NCBI RefSeq assembly: GCF_023243075.1
Contig: NZ_JALKFZ020000184.1
Span: forward strand, 27,407-91,406
Origin: Frankia sp. AiPa1
Lineage (GTDB): Bacteria > Actinomycetota > Actinomycetes > Frankiales > Frankiaceae
Length of the DNA: 64,000 nucleotides
Reading direction: 5' to 3'
The notes beneath the pieces were generated by a model. It ran no database searches, was not told the origin of the DNA, and worked only from the letters and a program-made list of their open reading frames with translations. How positions within the stretch are numbered: the stretch's first letter is position 1; the number at the start of each line of letters is the position of its first letter. Of this stretch, positions 25,661-34,191 are shown piece by piece. Position numbers and translations under genes: made by a program.

Positions 25661-27307
25661 TCATCCTGTGTTGCGGACAAACATCCGGCGCCACCAACGT
25701 CGACGCACCGGCGGCACGCTGCCGTTGTCGTCCGCCGCGCCCTCGGCTGTCCGAACGCTCACGCCGGTATCTGCCGCCCCGTCGTCCCCCGTTTCGACGC
25801 CCCCGGTTCCGGCCTTCCCGAACCGCCCGTCATCCACCGTGACCCCGCAGGCATCCACCGTGACGTCGGACGGCCCGCCGGCACTCGGCCCGGCAACACT
25901 TGGCGCCTTGCCACTCGGCGCCTTGTCGCTCGGCGCCTTGCCACTCGGCCCCATGTCACTCGACCGGGCGCCGGTCGACCCGACGCTCTGTGGCCCGATG
26001 CCGATCCGGCCGACCTCGACCGACCCAACCTCCACCGGACCGACGTCGCTGTCGGTAGCCGATGACCTCACCCCGGACCTGGCCGTCCGGACGGCGGGCT
26101 CGGACACCGTACCGCCGGCGTCGGCCGTCTGTGCTGCCGCAACACCCGACGGTGCCGCGACCACGGACGCCACGGAGACGACGGGGTCGGCGGGCTCGGC
26201 GATCGGTGCGAACGTGCCGAGCGTCGCCATCGCCTCGTCGAGCGCCGCCAAGGCCTGGCCGATCGCGGCGACAGTGTTCTCCGAGGCCTCAGGATCCACT
26301 GCCACCGGCTCGACCAGGACGGCTGTGGTGGCAATGTCCACCACCTCGATTATCTCCTCGAGCGCCTCCGCCGTCGCTGCCTCGGTCCCTGGAGGGTTGA
26401 TCGACGGCCGGCCGTGCGGACGGGTCGACACCTCAGAGGTCTCAGGCGCCTCTGGGGCCTCAGGCGCCTCAGGCGTCTCAGGCGTCTCGGTCCCCCCAAG
26501 CGCTCCGGGCTCCCCGACTGCTCCGGACTCCGCAATCCGCTGAAGCTCCCCGATCTGGCTGGCCTCCCCGGATGCCGCGGCCTGACCGCTCCCTCCAGGC
26601 TTCCCGGCCAGCTCCGACTCGCCGATGACCTTGGCCTGTCCGGTTCCCTCGGGGTCCTGGTGCTCGGGGGTCAGGTCGTCGCCGGCCTTCTCTAGGGCCT
26701 CGGCCAAGGCGAGCGCCTCGGGCACCTCGGGCACCTCGGGCCCGGGCGCCACAGGTATCTCGGACACCGCCGGCTCCCCGGACGCTGCCAGCTCCCCAGA
26801 CGCTGCCGGCTCCTGGGACGCTGCCGGCTCCTGGGACGCTGCCGGCTCGTGGGGCACCGCCAGCTCCTCGAGCACCGCCGCGATCTCGGCGCCCATCTGC
26901 GTCGCCGCGGGTTCAACCGCCGGGACAGGAACTGCTTCGGCGAGGGCGGCGGAATGCGCGCCGGTAGCGGGCGCGCCGCTGGCAGCCATGTCAGCGGCAG
27001 TTACGTCGGCGCCCGGCATGTCAGCGGCAGCCACTACGCCAGCCGCAGGAACCAGGCCGGTCGCGGGCACGACGCCAGCCGCGGGTACATCGGCCGAGCC
27101 AAGGGGCGCGGGAGCCGCTGCCAGGCGGTTCACGATCCGACCGGCTTCACCGGGAGCGCGGCTGAGCTGCCCCGACTGAGCAAGTCGGCGGCAGACCTGA
27201 TTCACCGTGCCCCGACTCGCTCCAACCGCGGCGGCCAGCCTGCCATCGTCCATTCCCTCGGGGACCTGGGCAAGCTGGTCGAGTATCCGCTCAGCAACAG
27301 TAGCCAC
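25661..27307 (-). CDS. Winged-helix protein with long disordered repeat tail
   Basis: Residues 1-52 form a compact helix-turn-helix (ATVAERILDQLAQVPEGMDDGRLAAAVGASRGTVNQVCRRLAQSGQLSRA). The next ~480 residues are Ala/Pro/Glu/Ser/Val-rich with several internal repeats: QEPAAS units, alternating PEA units, an SGKAPSDKAPS block and valine-methionine AADM units. The last 15 residues are strongly basic and aromatic (RRRWWRRMF). No known family covers the tail. A good promoter precedes the GTG start. The architecture suggests a DNA-binding head on a flexible, acidic linker ending in a basic or membrane-touching tip. Function is unknown. Confidence 0.7.
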   Translation of the reverse strand: MATVAERILDQLAQVPEGMDDGRLAAAVGASRGTVNQVCRRLAQSGQLSRAPGEAGRIVNRLAAAPAPLGSADVPAAGVVPATGLVPAAGVVAAADMPGADVTAADMAASGAPATGAHSAALAEAVPVPAVEPAATQMGAEIAAVLEELAVPHEPAASQEPAASQEPAASGELAASGEPAVSEIPVAPGPEVPEVPEALALAEALEKAGDDLTPEHQDPEGTGQAKVIGESELAGKPGGSGQAAASGEASQIGELQRIAESGAVGEPGALGGTETPETPEAPEAPEAPETSEVSTRPHGRPSINPPGTEAATAEALEEIIEVVDIATTAVLVEPVAVDPEASENTVAAIGQALAALDEAMATLGTFAPIAEPADPVVSVASVVAAPSGVAAAQTADAGGTVSEPAVRTARSGVRSSATDSDVGPVEVGSVEVGRIGIGPQSVGSTGARSSDMGPSGKAPSDKAPSGKAPSVAGPSAGGPSDVTVDACGVTVDDGRFGKAGTGGVETGDDGAADTGVSVRTAEGAADDNGSVPPVRRRWWRRMFVRNTG

Positions 27308-27317
27308 AAAACGGGAC

Positions 27318-27346
27318 GCTATACGTCATCTGACGATCGGCGGCAA
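27318..27346 (-). promoter_or_regulatory. Promoter of the winged-helix/disordered protein gene
   Basis: Read on the - strand, TTGCCG and TATAGC are separated by exactly 17 bases. The -10 box lies 10 bases before the GTG at 27307, so the transcript should be leaderless or nearly so. Confidence 0.5.
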
Positions 27347-27659
27347 GCGGGGTCGCTCCATCGCGCCTACGTGTCCGTCCCACTGCGGTTGGCATCCGCT
27401 ACTCCCGGCCAGCACTTACCCCGACATCGTTCACATACGATGATCAATGGAACACGGAGAGTTATATTAGGCCGAGGGCTGGTGTCGTCCGCCAGATGCC
27501 TCGACCGACTCCGCCGAGATCGCCCAGATCGCCCAGATCGCCCAGGGGATGCCCGTATGACCATCTGTGATCAGCGGCCCACGCTCGGGTCGACGTTCGA
27601 CCCGCGGTCCAACAATTAGCGCGTATCCGCGGAACGGTCAGCACCTCATCCGAGCCAGG
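27347..27659. other. Intergenic stretch with small palindrome and 9-bp repeats
   Basis: No gene is recognised. CATCGT-TCACAT-ACGATG (27425-27442) is a perfect 6-6-6 inverted repeat next to A/T-rich sequence (GTTATATTAGG). Around 27516-27545 the nonamer GATCGCCCA occurs three times in tandem. The segment is distinctly less GC-rich than its neighbours. Confidence 0.45.
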
Positions 27660-27668
27660 GCCGGCTGC

Positions 27669-28150
27669 TCAGGACATATTGCCATGCCTGTACGGACGCG
27701 CCGACGGAATGGAAATCGGCACCCCGCACAGCAGGAAGATCTTCGACATGCTCAGCACCCCGCCGACCAGAATGGGTCCCGCGGCGAGAGCCAGGAGCAC
27801 CGGACGGTCGTTCCAGCCAGGCCGGGCGAACAGGTAGACGACGACGAAGAGGGCGAGCCAGTAGGCAACTCCGGCCTCCACCGGCTGGTTGAGGACTCCC
27901 GACAACCGCCCGTTGTTCAGGGCCAGCAGGCGTGATCACAAGATGGTACGGAGAAAGACCACGAAACATTCCTCCGGCCGGCAAAAAGAGAAGAATTCCG
28001 CCGTACACGACGACCTGCTCGGTTCGCATTCCACCGGCCAAATACGGACCGAATCCGGCAATGACCGCCGGGTAAATCCAGGCTTTCGCGGTGCTGGTTG
28101 GAGCAACATTCAATGGCTGGGACACCGCAGCACCATGGCACACGACCAGA
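27669..28150 (-). pseudogene. Frameshifted remnant of a polytopic membrane protein
   Basis: Two - strand frames read as consecutive pieces of one membrane protein. The upstream piece gives WIYPAVIAGFGPYLAGGMRTEQVVVYGGILLFL. After a frame change near 27930 the downstream piece gives LNQPVEAGVAYWLALFVVVYLFARPG and ALAAGPILVGGVLSMSKIFLLCGVPI. The layout of helices resembles O-antigen polymerase/ligase-type proteins, but this is only an impression. The product is truncated at both ends. Lower GC supports decay or transfer. Confidence 0.45.
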
Positions 28151-28377
28151 GCGATTCCCCACGATTTCCAGCCCGGCGAGGAGGGCACCGCGGTCCACCC
28201 ACCGCCGTTCGATTCCTCGACTGCCGGCCGGCCGAGCACCGTGCTAACCGGCCGGCTGGCGTGGTGATTGGCCGGGCCGACCACGGGAAGGTGGAGCACG
28301 GAGGCGTACCGGGAACGGCCCGGGACGCACAGACGCCGCTGCCGGACCCGCTGTGGGTGCCGGCCAAGGAGGCCGCC

Positions 28378-28722
28378 ATGACACAGCCAGCCCCGGAACC
28401 CGGGTCGTGGAGCGTGGACGACGCTCCCCTGGAGCCCGCGGAGATCCTGGACAGTGACGAGCTGGGTTCGACCGAGGCTGGCCGGGATCCGCTCGACGAC
28501 GCCTGGGACGCACCTGACCGGCCGAGCCAGAACCTGCGTTTCCCGAACACGCCGAGGGAGGAACGCGCGGGCGCCTCCCTCGATCGGCTGCTCGCCGCGG
28601 AGCTACCCGACCCGGACCCCTACCGGGAGGCCGAGCAACAGCAGAGCGCCCCCGATGGCCCCCGGGATGACCACACCCGCCGGGACGGCTCCGCCGAGGA
28701 GAGCGCTCTGCATCTGGAGTAG
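28378..28722 (+). CDS. DUF5709 family protein, truncated in a pentapeptide repeat
   Basis: The 114-residue acidic protein shows the DUF5709 pattern (ILDSDELGSTEAGRDPLDDAWDAPDRP in front, GASLDRLLAAELPDP in the centre). GGAGG sits 6 bases before ATG 28378. The stop codon lies inside a 15-bp repeat that encodes HLEQP: in the first two units the Gln codon CAG is TAG. The frame then continues open through four more HLEQP/RLEQP-type units, so an ancestral protein probably had a longer repeat tail. Function of the family is unknown. Confidence 0.72.
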   Translation: MTQPAPEPGSWSVDDAPLEPAEILDSDELGSTEAGRDPLDDAWDAPDRPSQNLRFPNTPREERAGASLDRLLAAELPDPDPYREAEQQQSAPDGPRDDHTRRDGSAEESALHLE

Positions 28723-28800
28723 CCGCATCTGGAGTAGCCGCATCTCGAGCAGCCGCATCTCGAGCAGCCGCGCCTCGAGCAGCCGCGCCTCGAGCAACTG
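28711..28800. repeat. 15-bp tandem repeat, six copies (HLEQP-coding)
   Basis: Units of the form CATCTCGAGCAGCCG run head to tail from 28711 to 28800. Units 1-2 carry TAG where units 3-5 carry CAG, and units 5-6 start with CGC instead of CAT. They are in frame with the DUF5709 gene. Confidence 0.9.
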
Positions 28801-28936
28801 CACCCGGAGCCGGTCCCATACGTGGACTACCCTCCTCAGCGTGGCATCCGACCTCGGCGGCGTGGGCACCACGAGCCGCGCACTCGACCCGGATGGCAGG
28901 TCTGCGGCGCCGCGGGCGCGGGCGCGGACCCTGCGG

Positions 28937-29359
28937 ATGGGGACGCAGGGGCAGTGGACGCCGCGGGCGAGGCTGGCCGGCTTCGCTGTCGTGGGCGCGG
29001 TCGCGGTACTCGCCGCCATCCGGGTGTATGCCGTCGATCCGGCACATCCAGGGCACTACCCGGCGTGCCCATTTCGCTGGGCGACGTCGCTGGACTGCCC
29101 GGGATGCGGCACCTTGCGCGCCGCCCACCAGGTGCTGCACGGTCATCTGGGGGAAGCGGCGAACTACAACCTGTTCTTCGTCGTGGTCGCGCCTATCCTC
29201 GTCGTCGGCTGGCTGACGGCGGTCGCCCGCGCCGCGGGGTGGCGACGTCCCCTGCCCCGCGTTCCGGCCCGGATGCTGCCCGCGATCCCGATTCTGGTGA
29301 TCGCCTTCTGGGTCCTGCGCAACCTGCCACTACCCGGCTGCACCTGGCTCGCGGCCTGA
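28937..29359 (+). CDS. DUF2752 family membrane protein
   Basis: The 140-residue protein has the DUF2752 signature CPFRWATSLDCPGCGTLRAAHQVLHG after a first transmembrane helix, then two more hydrophobic segments (NLFFVVVAPILVVGWLTAVA and AIPILVIAFWVLRNLP). The CPxxxxTGxxCPGCGxxRA-like cysteine pattern is intact. Function is unknown. ATG 28937 was chosen because it lies just before the first helix; in-frame GTG codons further up could extend it by ~30 residues. Confidence 0.82.
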   Translation: MGTQGQWTPRARLAGFAVVGAVAVLAAIRVYAVDPAHPGHYPACPFRWATSLDCPGCGTLRAAHQVLHGHLGEAANYNLFFVVVAPILVVGWLTAVARAAGWRRPLPRVPARMLPAIPILVIAFWVLRNLPLPGCTWLAA

Positions 29360-29399
29360 CAACCGGCGGCGCGGGCATGCGGGCAGCGGCTGGGCCAGG

Positions 29400-30413
29400 T
29401 CAGCGGCGGCCGAGCAGGTAGCAGGCGATGGCGGCGGTGGCAGCGACGTTCAGTGAGTCGACCCCGTGGGCCATGGGGATCCGCACCCGGGCGCTCGCCG
29501 CCGCCTGGGCCGGCGGGGACAGGCCCGGGCCCTCGGTGCCGAGCAGCAGCGCGACCCGCGCCGCCGAGCCGTCGCGGTCATCCGCGCCACCAGGCCTGTT
29601 CGAGCCGGCGGATATGCGGGCGGCGAAGGCGCCCAGGTCGTCCGCGTCCGAAGCCGGGGTGAGGGCGAGCAGGTCGAAGCCGGCCGTGCGCAGCTCACCG
29701 AGCGCGGTCGGCCACGGGTCGAGCCGGGCATATGGCACGGCGAAGACCTCGCCCATCGACACCCGGACCGACCGGCGGTACAGCGGGTCGGCACTGCGCG
29801 GACTGAGCAGCACCGCATCCATCCCGAGCCCGGCCGCCGACCGAAAGATCGCACCCAGGTTGGTGTGGCTGACGATGTCCTCGCAGACCAGAACCCGGCG
29901 GGAAGTGATGAGCAGGTCCGCCGCGGCCAGCGGTGGGCGCCGGCACATCGACGCGAGCGCCCCCCGGTGCACCTCGAAGCCGGTGATGGCGGCGAGCACG
30001 TCCGGGCCCGCGACGTAGACCGGCACGTCCCCGGGAAGCCCCGCCGGCACCGCGCCGAGCCGCGCTGGCGAGACCAGCACCGAACGCGGCCGATAACCGG
30101 CGCGCAGGGCACGGTCGATGACCCGCTCGCCCTCGGCGATGAACAGCCCATCGGCCGGTTCCCGCCGACGACGCAGCGCAACGTCGGTGAGAGCGACGAA
30201 ATCGCCGACCCGCGGGTCGGCCGGATCCTCGATCTGGATGGGGCCGGGGCCCGGGCCCGAGCCGGTGACAGGACTGGTGACAGGACTGGTGCCAGAGCCG
30301 GAGACAGAGCTGGTATCCGGGCTTGAGCCGACAGCCGGGTCGTCCGGGCCGGTCGCGATGGGTGGCGAGCCGTCACCCAGGTGAAACGCGCGGGCCGCAG
30401 AATCGGCGGCCAT
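29400..30413 (-). CDS. SpoU/TrmH-family RNA 2'-O-methyltransferase
   Basis: The 337-residue protein carries the SPOUT knot motifs: VLVCEDIVSHTNLGAIFRSAAGLGMDAVLLSP (motif 1), LLLGTEGPGL (motif 2) and VRIPMAHGVDSLNVAATAAIACY (motif 3). A substrate-binding L30e-like domain (DGLFIAEGERVIDRAL) precedes them. It probably methylates a ribose in rRNA or tRNA using SAM. The first ~65 residues are low complexity with a 12-bp DNA repeat. ATG 30413 has GGAGGAGG just upstream. Its start codon overlaps the divergent deaminase start by two bases. Confidence 0.9.
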   Translation of the reverse strand: MAADSAARAFHLGDGSPPIATGPDDPAVGSSPDTSSVSGSGTSPVTSPVTGSGPGPGPIQIEDPADPRVGDFVALTDVALRRRREPADGLFIAEGERVIDRALRAGYRPRSVLVSPARLGAVPAGLPGDVPVYVAGPDVLAAITGFEVHRGALASMCRRPPLAAADLLITSRRVLVCEDIVSHTNLGAIFRSAAGLGMDAVLLSPRSADPLYRRSVRVSMGEVFAVPYARLDPWPTALGELRTAGFDLLALTPASDADDLGAFAARISAGSNRPGGADDRDGSAARVALLLGTEGPGLSPPAQAAASARVRIPMAHGVDSLNVAATAAIACYLLGRR

Positions 30414-31878
30414 GACCTCCTCCGCCGCCATCAACGCTCCTGTTCCCGCCGATCTGCTCGTTGTCGGCGCCGAGCTGGTCGCGACCGTGGACGCCGACCG
30501 CCGGGAGATCCGCGGTGGCTGGGTCGCCGTCACGGACGGGCTGGTCAGCGCACTCGGCGGGCCCGGCGACCCCCCGCCACCGGCGGTTCGCGTCCTGCCG
30601 GCCAGCGGCGGACTCGTCACCCCCGGTCTGGTCAACACTCACCACCACATCTATCAGAACCTCACCCGGGCCTATGCGCCCGCCCTGGGCGGCACCCTGT
30701 TCACCTGGCTGTCGACGCTCTACCCGCTGTGGTCGCGGTTGGACGAGGAGGCGGTGCACGTCTCGGCGTACGTGGGCCTGACCGAGCTCGCGCTCGGCGG
30801 CTGCACGACGAGCACCGACCATCTGTACGTGCATCCGCGTGGCGGCGGCGACCTGATCTCGGCGGAGATCGCCGCGGCGCGGGAGCTCGGGATGCGCTTC
30901 CATCCCACCCGCGGGTCGATGTCCCGCTCGGTGAAGGACGGCGGGTTGCCGCCGGACTCGGTGGTCCAGGACGAGGACGAGATCCTCGCCGAGTCCGAGC
31001 GGCTGGTGGCTCGCCATCATGACCCGTCACACGGCGCCATGGTGCGTCTCGCCCTCGCGCCGTGCTCGCCGTTCTCGGTGAGCCCGCGGCTCATGCGCGC
31101 CACCGCCGAGCTCGCCGAGTGCCTCGACGTCCGGCTGCACACCCATCTCGCCGAGGATCCACAGGAGGACGAGTACTGCCTGGCCACCTTCGGCCGCCGG
31201 CCCATCGACCAGTTCGCCGAGGTCGGCTGGGGCTCGGACCGAGCGTGGGTAGCGCACTGCATCTGCCCGGATCCCGAGGAGGTCACCCGTCTGGGGACCT
31301 GGGGCACCGGGGTGGCGCACTGCCCGAGCAGCAACATGATCCTTGGCGGCGGGCTCGCCCCGGTCGCCGAGCTGCGCGCCGCCGGGGTTCCCGTGGGGCT
31401 GGGCTGCGATGGTTCGTCGTCCGCGGACGCGGCCTCGCTCTGGTTGGAGGCACGCACCGCGATGCTGCTCGGCCGGCTGCGCCACGGCAGCGCCGCGATG
31501 TCCGCCCGGGACGCGTTGGAGATCGCCACCCGTGGTGGGGCGGGCTGCCTCGGCCGGGTCGGGGAGATCGGGGAGCTGTCCGTCGGCGCGGTCGGGGATC
31601 TGGTCGTCTGGCCACTGGACGGAGTGGCCTTCGCCGGGGCCTTGTCCGACCCGATCGACGCCTGGCTGCGCTGCGGCCCGGTGGCCGCCCGGCACACCGT
31701 GGTGGCCGGGAAGCTCCTCGTCGAGGACGGTGTCCCCGTTCATCCGGGACTGTCGGAGATGCTGGTCCGGCACCGGCAGCTTGCCGCCGGCATCCAGCGC
31801 GCGTTCGACGATGCCGGCATCACGGGCGCCGGCATCTCCGCGACCGCCCGGACGGATCCGGCCGGCGGCCCCCGATGA
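30412..31878 (+). CDS. 8-oxoguanine/guanine deaminase (amidohydrolase superfamily)
   Basis: The 488-residue enzyme belongs to the ATZ/TRZ-like deaminases. The metal site is complete: THHHIYQN (His77, His79), HTHLAEDPQEDEY, VAHCICPD and GLGCDGSSSADAAS. LGRLRHG and CLGRVGEIGELSVGAVGDLVVW complete the family pattern. The sequence is closest in style to 8-oxoguanine deaminase/hydroxyatrazine-type enzymes. In this purine island it would feed xanthine or urate into the pathway by removing the 2-amino group. It overlaps the adenosine deaminase gene by 4 bases. No ribosome site precedes ATG 30412. Confidence 0.85.
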   Translation: MTSSAAINAPVPADLLVVGAELVATVDADRREIRGGWVAVTDGLVSALGGPGDPPPPAVRVLPASGGLVTPGLVNTHHHIYQNLTRAYAPALGGTLFTWLSTLYPLWSRLDEEAVHVSAYVGLTELALGGCTTSTDHLYVHPRGGGDLISAEIAAARELGMRFHPTRGSMSRSVKDGGLPPDSVVQDEDEILAESERLVARHHDPSHGAMVRLALAPCSPFSVSPRLMRATAELAECLDVRLHTHLAEDPQEDEYCLATFGRRPIDQFAEVGWGSDRAWVAHCICPDPEEVTRLGTWGTGVAHCPSSNMILGGGLAPVAELRAAGVPVGLGCDGSSSADAASLWLEARTAMLLGRLRHGSAAMSARDALEIATRGGAGCLGRVGEIGELSVGAVGDLVVWPLDGVAFAGALSDPIDAWLRCGPVAARHTVVAGKLLVEDGVPVHPGLSEMLVRHRQLAAGIQRAFDDAGITGAGISATARTDPAGGPR

Positions 31879-32972
31879 CCAGCGAGGTTGCGATGACCAG
31901 CGACAGTCCGGCGATCAGTGCGGACGCGGCGGCCGGCGCCGCGCTCGCGGCGGCGCTCGAGGCGCTGCCCAAGGTGGAGCTGCACTGCCATGTCGAGGGG
32001 ACGATGCGCGCGTCCACCGTGGTGGAACTCGCCCGGACGGCCGGCATCCCGCTGCCGACCGCGGACGTCACCGAGCTGTACCGGTACACCTCGCTGGATG
32101 AGTTCCTCTCGGTGTTCTGGCTGGTGCAGTCGACGTTGCGGACCCGGGATGACTGGGCGCGGCTCGGGTACGAGAGCGTTCTGGACGCCGCGAGGCACGG
32201 CCGGGTCTACGGCGAGCTGTTCTTCACTCCAGCCCGGCACCTCGCCGCCGGCACCGCGCTCGCCGACGTGGTCGCGGGGCTCGCCGACGGGCTGGCCGCC
32301 GCCGAGGCGGAGACCGGGTCGATCACCATGCTCATCGCCGACATCGACCGGGCGTTCGGCCCCGCGGCGGGCGTGCGGATGGTCGAGGAACTCGGCCGGC
32401 TGCGCCGCGCGAACGCCCCTGGCATGGCCCGAGTGCTTGGCGTGGGGATGGACTCCACCGAACTCGGGGTGGATCCGGCGTCATTCCGGGAGGCCTACCG
32501 GCTCGCCGCCCGGCACGGGTTCCGGCTCACCGGGCACCAGGGCGAGAACAGCCCGCCGTCGGCGATCGCGACCCTCGTCGACGATCTCGGCGCCGAGCGG
32601 GTCGACCATGGGCTGTCCCTGGTCGACGATCCGGAGCTGGTCGCCCGGTTCGCCGCCGAGCGCATCCCGCTGACGGTCTGCCCCAACTCCAACATCCGCA
32701 TCGCCAACGCCTTCCCCGCCCTGGCCGCCCACCCGTTCCCGGCGATGCGCGCCGCCGGCCTGCTGGCCACGTTGAACACCGACGACCCGGCGCTGACCGA
32801 CCTGGACCTCGGCTACGAGTACGCCTCGTGCGCCGCCGCCTTCGGCTACACGTTCGACGACATGGTCACGATCGCCCTGGACGGCGTGGCCGCAAGCTGG
32901 CTGCCCGCCGCCGAGTCGGCCGCCCTGCGCACCCGGATCAGCGCCGCCGCCGACGCCCTACGCCCGGACTGA
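31875..32972 (+). CDS. add: Adenosine deaminase family protein
   Basis: The 365-residue TIM-barrel enzyme has LPKVELHCHVEGTM (His37, His39), the catalytic Glu in TGHQGENSPP, VDHGLSLVDDPELV, CPNSNIRI and LNTDDPAL. It hydrolyses the 6-amino group of adenosine, or possibly of adenine or a related base. The usual HLHLEG reads HCHVEG and HAGE reads HQGE, so exact substrate preference is open. It overlaps the 8-oxoguanine deaminase gene (ATGA) and converges with a LysR gene, 14 bases apart. Confidence 0.88.
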   Translation: MTSEVAMTSDSPAISADAAAGAALAAALEALPKVELHCHVEGTMRASTVVELARTAGIPLPTADVTELYRYTSLDEFLSVFWLVQSTLRTRDDWARLGYESVLDAARHGRVYGELFFTPARHLAAGTALADVVAGLADGLAAAEAETGSITMLIADIDRAFGPAAGVRMVEELGRLRRANAPGMARVLGVGMDSTELGVDPASFREAYRLAARHGFRLTGHQGENSPPSAIATLVDDLGAERVDHGLSLVDDPELVARFAAERIPLTVCPNSNIRIANAFPALAAHPFPAMRAAGLLATLNTDDPALTDLDLGYEYASCAAAFGYTFDDMVTIALDGVAASWLPAAESAALRTRISAAADALRPD

Positions 32973-32986
32973 CCGGACTGACCGGA

Positions 32987-33919
32987 CTAGCTGGGCTGGC
33001 CGGAAGCCGGGCGGTCGGGCCGGACGAGGCCGAGATCGAGCGTGCGCAGCAGGTCGACGAAGCCGCGCACCACTGCCCCGGCCTGCGACCAGCCGTCGAT
33101 CCGGGCGTAGGCGACCACGTCGCGCAGCGGCGGATCGGCGAGGTCGACCCGGCCGATGTGCTGGTCGGACGGAACCGCCGGCCCCGGGACGAGCGCCACG
33201 CCGAGCCCGGCCGCGGCGAGCCGGACCGCGGCATCCACCTGGTGGGTCTCGACCACCCCCCGCGGCTGGAAGCCGGCCACCGCGCATGCCTGCGCCACCA
33301 CCTGGGCCAGACCGTGCTCGGAGGCGTAGAGCACCCAGTCGCGCTCGGCGAACGCGGCCAGCGCGACCCCCGTCCGCCCGGCATACGGATCGCCCGGCGG
33401 CACCACCACCGCAAAGCGTTCGGCGCCGAGCGACCACAGTGGCCCCGACCAGCTGGCCGGACGCGGCCCGATCCCCACGTCGGCCCGGCCGGCGGCGACG
33501 AACTCCTCCAGTGCTCCCCGGGCGGGAAACTCGGTGATCCGCAGCGCCGTGCCAGGATGAGCGGGACGCCAGTGCGCGACCGCCCGCGGCAGCACCCAGG
33601 TCGACAGCGACGAGACGGCCGCGACGTGCAGCGACCCGCCGCCCTGCCCGGCGGCGGACCGTGCCCGGCCGACCGCGCTCTCGGCCGCGGCCAGCGCCGC
33701 CGGCACGCCGTCGAGGAACGCCTGCCCGGCCGCGGTGAGGCGCACCCCCCGGGCCGTCCGCTCGAACAGCTCAGCGCCCAGGGCCACTTCGAGTGCGTGG
33801 ATCTGCTGGGACAGCGACGGCTGGGCGAGATGCAGCCGCCGCGCCGCCCGGGTGAACGATCCCTCCTGCGCGACCACCACGAAGTAGGACGCCTGTCGCA
33901 GGTTCAGCCATCCGCGCAT
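32987..33919 (-). CDS. LysR-family transcriptional regulator (purine island, first)
   Basis: The 310-residue protein begins MRGWLNLRQASYFVVVAQEGSFTRAARRLHLAQPSLSQQIHALEVALGAELFERTARGV, a standard LysR winged helix, and continues with an effector domain. It is divergent from the amidohydrolase gene, and a 17-bp perfect palindrome lies in the gap. The effector is likely a purine-pathway intermediate, by location only. C-terminal residues are low complexity. Confidence 0.9.
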   Translation of the reverse strand: MRGWLNLRQASYFVVVAQEGSFTRAARRLHLAQPSLSQQIHALEVALGAELFERTARGVRLTAAGQAFLDGVPAALAAAESAVGRARSAAGQGGGSLHVAAVSSLSTWVLPRAVAHWRPAHPGTALRITEFPARGALEEFVAAGRADVGIGPRPASWSGPLWSLGAERFAVVVPPGDPYAGRTGVALAAFAERDWVLYASEHGLAQVVAQACAVAGFQPRGVVETHQVDAAVRLAAAGLGVALVPGPAVPSDQHIGRVDLADPPLRDVVAYARIDGWSQAGAVVRGFVDLLRTLDLGLVRPDRPASGQPS

Positions 33920-33940
33920 CCGCGGACCCCTCCTTCCTCC

Positions 33941-33980
33941 GCCGCCTCCGTCACTCCTGTGCCGCCTCCGTCACTCCTTC
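33941..33980. repeat. 20-bp direct repeat upstream of LysR gene
   Basis: GCCGCCTCCGTCACTCCT plus two bases is repeated head to tail with 18 of 20 identities, just upstream of the LysR start. Confidence 0.75.
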
Positions 33981-33999
33981 GCCGCGCCTGCGCCACGCC

Positions 34000-34016
34000 C
34001 ATAGGAGACTCCTATG
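34000..34016. promoter_or_regulatory. Perfect 17-bp palindrome, candidate LysR operator
   Basis: CATAGGAG-A-CTCCTATG is a perfect 8-1-8 inverted repeat between the divergent LysR and amidohydrolase genes. It contains a T-N11-A core (TAGGAGACTCCTA), the geometry LysR proteins prefer. A second inverted repeat was not seen. Confidence 0.6.
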
Positions 34017-34191
34017 CCTGCTCGGGGGCAATGCGTCTTGGACGGATGGACCAGGTTGACGGACGATGGCCCGAACGGACAGCAGCCCCGAACCGTCCGG
34101 GCTCGTCCGAACGGTTCGGTTCGCCGACGACGACGTCGGCTCGGACGCCGCCAGAGTGCGGCGTCCCGGCGGACGGAGCGCGGTAGCGATC

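Noticed and set aside
28711..28800. CRISPR-like short repeat
   Set aside because: Units are contiguous 15-mers without spacers, so it is a coding minisatellite.
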